Shown one piece after another: positions 58,558-64,000 of a stretch of 64,000 bases of DNA. Location: contig NC_083388.1 of the NCBI RefSeq assembly GCF_031755915.1, positions 4,285,501-4,349,500 of the forward strand, written 5' to 3'. Source of the stretch: Ziziphus jujuba. Lineage: Eukaryota > Streptophyta > Magnoliopsida > Rosales > Rhamnaceae. Positions within the stretch are counted from its first letter, which is position 1, and each line of letters starts with the position of its first letter. The notes beneath the pieces are model-generated. The model searched no databases. It was not told the origin of the DNA and worked only from the letters and a program-made list of their open reading frames with translations. The position numbers were made by a program, and so were the translations under genes.

Positions 58558-59690
58558 ATGGAGCACGTCACAAAAGAGGTTGATGAGATTGACCTAAGCA
58601 CTATCGTCTTTGAGGTGAACTTAGTGGATTCTAATACAAGAGAGTGGTGGATAGATACGGGTACAACCCGCCATGTGTGTGCAAATAAGAACATGTTCAC
58701 CTCCTTTGAACCAAAGGCAAATAGGGAGAAGTTGTTCATGGACAACTCTATTACATCAGAAATCTAAGGGAAAGGCAAGATAGTCCTGAAGATGATCTCT
58801 GAGAAGGATCTAACTCTTAATAATGTATTGTATGTTACAGATATCCGAAAGAAGTTGGTGTCTGAATCGTTGCTAAATAAGCAAGGATTTTGCTTAGTGT
58901 TTGAGTCAGACAAGGTTATCTTATCCAATTATGGGATGTTTATGAGAAATGGCTATACAGTCAATGGAATGTTTAAATTGAATGTAATGATTGTAAAGCC
59001 AAAGAATATTAATAATAAAGCTAGTACTTTTGTTTACTTGCTTGAGTCTTCCATTTTGTGGCATAGTAGACTAAGTCATGTTAATTTTAATTCTCTATGG
59101 CTATTAATTAACTTAAATCATATTTCCATGTTTGATATTGATTCCAAACATAAGTGTGAAACTTATGTAGAGGCAAAATTAACGAGGTTATCATATCAAA
59201 CAATTGAAAGAAATAATGAACCTTTGGACTTAATACATAGTGATGTATGTGATTTAAAGTTTACACCGACTAGAGGTGGTAATAAGTATTTTATCACATT
59301 TGTTGATGATAGTACAAAATATTGCTATGTGTACTTGCTTAAGAGCAAGAATGAGGCTATAGAGAAATTTATTTGCTATAAAAAATGGAAGTCGAGAACC
59401 AACTCACCTGAAAAATTAAAGTGATCAGAAGTGATCGTGGTGGGGAGTATGTGACTCCATTTAGAGAGTATTATGCTCAACATGGCATAATTCATGAAGT
59501 TACCCTACCATATTCACCATAATAAAATGGTGTGGCTAAACGGAAAAATAGAACTTTGAAAGAAATTATGAATGCAATACTGATAAGTTCTGGAGTACCC
59601 CAGAACTTGTTGGGAGAAGCCGTTTGGTTGCCAAATGACCTTTTAAATAAGGTGCCTAAGGTACCTTGAAAGGACCAAGTAAAGATACCC
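58558..59690 (+). pseudogene. Copia protease and integrase remnant
   Basis: The protease motif WWIDTGTTRHVC (about 58648-58683) keeps the DTG active site, but with Thr where Ala is usual next to it. A stop follows at 58765-58767. The integrase part shows ILWHSRLSHVN and CETYVEAK (the second Cys of the zinc pair is lost), then LIHSDVCD and TFVDDSTKY with two catalytic Asp. After stops near 59424 comes IRSDRGGEY. The third catalytic residue is changed: NGVAKRKNRT has Lys (59538-59540) where copia integrases have Glu. Several stop codons interrupt the frame. Confidence 0.8.
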
Positions 59691-60725
59691 TATGAATTAT
59701 GAAAAGGAAGACAACTTTCCTATAATTACTTACGAGTATGTGGGTGTCTAGACAAAGTTGTGGTAAACTCTAAAGAGAGTGAAGATAGGTGCTAAAACTG
59801 TTAATTGCATCTTCATAGGATATGCATAAAATAGTAGTGCATATCGGTTTCTCGTGTATAGATAAAAAATTCCTGATATACACAAGAATACGATAATGGA
59901 ATCGAAAAATGTATCATTTTTCAAGCATGTTTTTCTGTATAAGGTTGAAGAAGGACCGAGTTCATCTAAACGAACTTATGATACTATCAATGAAGATAAT
60001 CATGATAGTGATAAAGAATAAGAAACTGTTGTTAAGACTGAAGTTGAGCTTAGATGTAGTGAGAGAGTAAGAACGGAAAAATCCAATGATTTAGATTTTC
60101 TTACTTATATGCTAGAAAGTGAACCTCAAAACTTCCAAGAGTCTATAAATTTTCCTGAAGGGAATTTATGGAAAGAAGCTATGAAAAGTGAAATAGATTC
60201 CAATCTTGCAAAATCACACCGGGGAGTTAGTAAATCTTCCTCCAGGTTGTAAACTTTTGAGTTACAAATGGATTTTTTAAAAGGAAGATGAAAGCAGATG
60301 GAACTATTGATAAATACAAGGTAACAAGAAGGCCTTAACTATTTTGATACTTATTCTCCAGTGAGGAGAATAAAATCCATAAGGATGATACTGGCGATCG
60401 CTGTATTGCAGAATCTTGAGGTACATCAAATGGATATGAAATCAACCTTTCTTAATAGAGATCTTGATGAAGAGATCTACATGAAGCAACTCGAGGGTTT
60501 CTCTACTCCAGGACAAGAAAAGAAAGCCTGTAGATTGGTGAAGTTCTTGTACGTACTGAAACAAGCTCTGAAGCAATGGCATAAAAAATTTGATAGTGCC
60601 ATGCTTAGTGATGGATTTAAAATAAATGAGTGTAACAAGTGTATCTATGTAAAAGATATAGAGAATGGATATGTCATTCTTTGTTTGTATGTAGATGATA
60701 TATTTATAGTAGGTAGTGACGACAA
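59691..60725 (+). pseudogene. Copia reverse transcriptase remnant, truncated
   Basis: The best frame (60361-60725) reads VHQMDMKSTFLNRDLDEEIYM (the first catalytic Asp is in QMDMK), then RLVKFLYVLKQA, and ILCLYVDDIFIVGSDDN with the YVDD active site. The sequence stops immediately after GSDDN because the family 1 element begins at 60726. The stretch 59691-60360 is linker sequence with stop codons. RNase H and the 3' LTR are absent from the window. Confidence 0.8.
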
Positions 60726-63700
60726 CGTCAAGACCCATCTAAGATTCCTTATCGGAACCCTAGACATAACCTAATCCTAGGGAAACCCTACCGAACCTTT
60801 CTATGGAAAATCCGACAGAATCTTTCCTAAGGGTTGAACTTACCTTAAAATTCTTTGCATAGAAAACACACTCTTATAAGCATCATCTTATTCCTCCCAC
60901 CTTACTACAATTTGATTCCACAATTTCCAGCACTCTAAATAACAAATAGGGAAAAAGAAAAATATTAATTAAATAAATCCAGTACAGTATACAGAGCATC
61001 GCATTATCTATGATAAAAAAAATTGAATTTCTTACAACATAAGATAGGAAATTTACAAGATGAAAGGAAAAGAAAGAAAAGCTTCTTGAGTGCAGCAATG
61101 AACGAAGGCATCGAACTCGCCTCGGACGATCAACGTCTACTAAGTTGGGTCTAGAGGAACGAATTTAAAAATATGATGTGCTAATCATCTCAGTGAGCAA
61201 CACTATCTACTATAATAATAATAGTCATATAATATTATAATAAATTTGGCTAATTAATAATATTAGGAAATAACATTTTCCCTCAAAATCTTTATGATTC
61301 ACTCAGTTGGAAATGTTCTCCTTTTAAAAAGCCTTTCACAAAACCCAACATTTTATATAACCCAAAATCAATAAAACAAATAGAATACAAAATAATTTTA
61401 GAATCTAAAATTAACACTTCGATATTAATACAATAACAATTAGTTGAATTTATAATAATTATCACAAGATAAAATACAATCACAAATAAGTTAACCAAGC
61501 CAACATTTAATTCAACATATATTCATGACATTTATTAATCAAGTCAAGGGAATAATCAAGGAATATTAATACATAAAATGCAAATAATATGCAACAAATC
61601 AATTTAGTAATAAAGGGGATTTAACATAAAAGAAAATTGATTTCAATAAATAATTTATAAAAATTATGCTCAATAATTTAATAAAATAATACGAGATGCC
61701 ATAGAAAATCTTTATGTAAGCCTTGAAAACATGGTAAAATATATTTTTGGACACAATTTAAATAAATAATAAAATAAAAATTAAATACTTTTAATTTCAA
61801 ATATAATTTTGAAAACTTTTAACTTTTGAAAATCGGATCGGGAAAACAACTTGACGCAAACACTATATACCAGTGATGCCTGACGGTGTCCAACGTCCCA
61901 GAATATCGGCTGATGGGGAGGTTATAGAGAGAAACCTACATCCAGGCCGCCTGGCCGCCCAGCAGCATCGATGCTATAAATCTCAATCTAGGTCATGGAG
62001 GGGGACGGCTATGGCTAATATCAAACTTGCCTGCCCTCGGTTCGATGGTAACTGCGAGGAGTATAAACCTCTGCGCTTATCACACTCCACCCGCATGCTA
62101 ATCACATCCACAACTACAGAACACCGGTATTGTGTAATGCATTTTAAAAACCATATAAATATATATATATATATATATACACCATTTTTAAATACCAAAA
62201 TCTTACTATTACCACTAGACTTAAGATCTCTTCATTACATTGGATTTAAGATCTCTTCACATCCATAAATTCATGTTAAAATCCATTATAATTTCATTGA
62301 TGCAAATATACCAAAATCCCAGTGGCATAAAATCAATCCATAATCATAAATCCAACGGCATATATATATATATATATATCCACAATTTTCCAATACCATC
62401 AAATAATTTTTCCACCATTGTTTCAATACATAACAAGATTTAAACAAATATTTTCTCCAAATCCTCGAAATTCAGTACAAAAGAAATCGCATTGAAATCG
62501 CATAAAAATCCACATGCATAAATTCATATGAATATATTTTTATTTAACATAAATAATCCGTAATTAATCTCAACATTAACTTTGAATATAATTTCTTTGA
62601 AAACCCAGAATATAAATTTTGATGCACAAGTTCACATAAATCATCATCAAAATTTAATTAATAATTTTCTTAAATATTAAACATAAATAAGACATTTTTT
62701 TCATGAATCAATTAACTGTATATATATATATACACTTTCACAACCCCAAAATATAATTTGGTAGCACCTCACATATAAATATGATCATAAATGGGCAATA
62801 TAATTTATATAACCATTTTTATTATCAAACATAAATATCCAACAAATACAGTATATTTTTAAACTAATCAATTTTACAAAATATACATAATTTAATGCCC
62901 GAAAATAAATTTGAAGGTGAGTCATTCACCTCGAGCACACAATTAAATCAAGATCCTCCACCAGATCGATTTCACAATTTACACATGCTCTTAAAATATC
63001 AATATTACACAAAATTGATTAAATTTATATTTTAACAGGATAAATTATACATGGTTACCAAGAAGAGCTAACACAACGGTAACCAAAATTTGCAAATAAT
63101 ATATTCAAATGAAGCTCACAACATGAAGGATTAAGGATTGACCCTTACCTTCTGGAGATCGGACCCGAGGTGGTCGAAATCTTGTCGGGAAGGTTTCGAA
63201 CTTTAGGTCCTCGGATCTTATAAACCGCCATGAATTGGAGGAAACCAACCTTGGATTTGGGTTCAAGGGGTTTGGATTAGTGGGAAAAGATGGGTAGTGT
63301 GATCGAGAACTCGCCAAAATCAAGTTTTTTGATAAGCCACCGTGGTCATCGGAAGCCATCACCACCGCTGATGTGTTTGGTGGCCATTGGCCATGATTTT
63401 TGGTGGGAAGATAGATCAGAGGACGATGACTCAACGGGACCGGCGGTGAGGCAAACATAGGTTTGGTTTGGGAGAAATCAAGGTTGAAATTTTTTCGACC
63501 ACTCACAAGAAAAGGCTTCGATTCTGGCTCGTCGGCAGTTAGGTAGCCATGAAAGTTTGGGGGTTGGTCGGAAATGGAACCGGAGATGGGTGGTTGGCGT
63601 GTGTGGCTTAGAAATGACCAGACGACAGTCAACGGTGGTGGCTACTCTCCTTCTCTCTCCCCTCCCCTCTTTCTTTCTTTTCTCCCCTCTTTCACACAAG

Positions 63701-64000
63701 CGTTTCAGGCCACATAAAACCACCCATGGGTGATACTATTCACTTATGAGATTGGTTGAGTACATAACACGTGGCACACACTGTTCACTCAATTCAAAAG
63801 AATATATTAAACTATTATGGTACTTGGAAAACTTTGCAGGTCCATAACTCTTCAACTAAATGTTTAAATTAGGCGTGCCATTAGTCTATGAACTCATATC
63901 GATGAGTACTTCACAACCATGCATGAGTTAAAGCTCAATTTTGTAAACATAAAAAGTCAACTTGGCACCTCGGACAATTCGTACCTCAACTTTTTTTACT
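60726..64000 (-). mobile_element. LTR-like element, family 1, copy 6, runs off the window
   Basis: It starts CGTCAAGACCCATC, a mutated TGTCAGGACCCGTC, inside the copia reverse transcriptase. It aligns with family 1 up to the edge; about 190 bp of the expected length remain outside. It is diverged from copies 1 and 5. Open frames at 63105-63723 lie in the variable GC-rich part and have no protein motif. No gene. Confidence 0.75.

Larger units (their letters stand above)
52426..60725 (+). mobile_element. Ty1/copia retrotransposon, decayed and 3'-truncated
   Basis: Coding remnants occur in order gag, protease, integrase, reverse transcriptase, the Ty1/copia order, all on the plus strand (57706-60725). 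The left limit is provisional: NHL-flank homology stops in the CT run at about 52421 and new sequence starts TGTAACATTTT, which could be the 5' LTR. A long leader (53.2-57.7 kb) is interrupted by the 53948-57254 element. The right part, including RNase H and the 3' LTR, is cut off by the element beginning at 60726. Confidence 0.7.

Noticed and set aside
63105..63632. A 175-codon open frame on the minus strand
   Set aside because: It lies in the variable GC-rich core of an LTR-like element, has no domain or start context, and equivalent positions in other copies read differently.

Overview
This window is nuclear DNA from a flowering plant, most likely a eudicot. It is AT-rich and dominated by retrotransposon remnants and simple repeats. 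The only intact host genes are intronless, single-pass membrane proteins of the LEA_2 / NDR1-HIN1-like (NHL) type, a land-plant family. Some of the repeat families recall Rosales genomes such as jujube, but that is an impression and could not be tested.

The backbone is a minus-strand tandem array of NHL genes. Four copies are intact: 6178-6807, 10031-10693, 14150-14812 and 28759-29409. Three are recognisable pseudogenes: 41139-41482 (3' half only), 41727-42362 (one nonsense codon) and 45161-51929 (split by a nested transposon insertion). At least nine shorter remnants lie near 2.3, 3.3, 11.3, 15.2, 20.7, 30.4, 31.6, 42.9 and 45.0 kb. The copies fall into type A (ending in VDY) and type B (ending in CYVDL). 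Their upstream and downstream flanks were duplicated with them, so gene-free segments (8.6-9.2, 11.1-11.8, 19.7-20.5, 30.1-30.9 and 43.1-44.9 kb) still pair with one another.

Transposons fill the rest. Six copies of a ~3.3 kb LTR-like element are present: 16159-19524, 22290-28575, 24143-27533, 46249-49553, 53948-57254 and 60726 to the window end. They have TGT...ACA-type ends, most with 4-5 bp target duplications, and no coding capacity. They look like solo LTRs of a long-LTR retrotransposon. Two of them are nested in other elements. A second related family has copies at 37012-39756 and 45473-51614. An 8.3 kb CACTA transposon (32595-40888) carries a decayed transposase C-terminus, arrays of hairpin-forming GCGACGCA repeats, and three tandem copies of a unit containing a TRIM retrotransposon. 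A decayed Ty1/copia element (about 52.4-60.7 kb) ends inside its reverse transcriptase, where the last 3.3 kb-family element is inserted.

The picture is birth-and-death evolution of a stress/defence-type membrane protein cluster, with insertions in its intergenic DNA and in one gene. I found no tRNA, rRNA, CRISPR array or non-NHL host gene. Several parts (0.6-2.2, 3.4-6.1 and 11.8-13.4 kb) remain unexplained.
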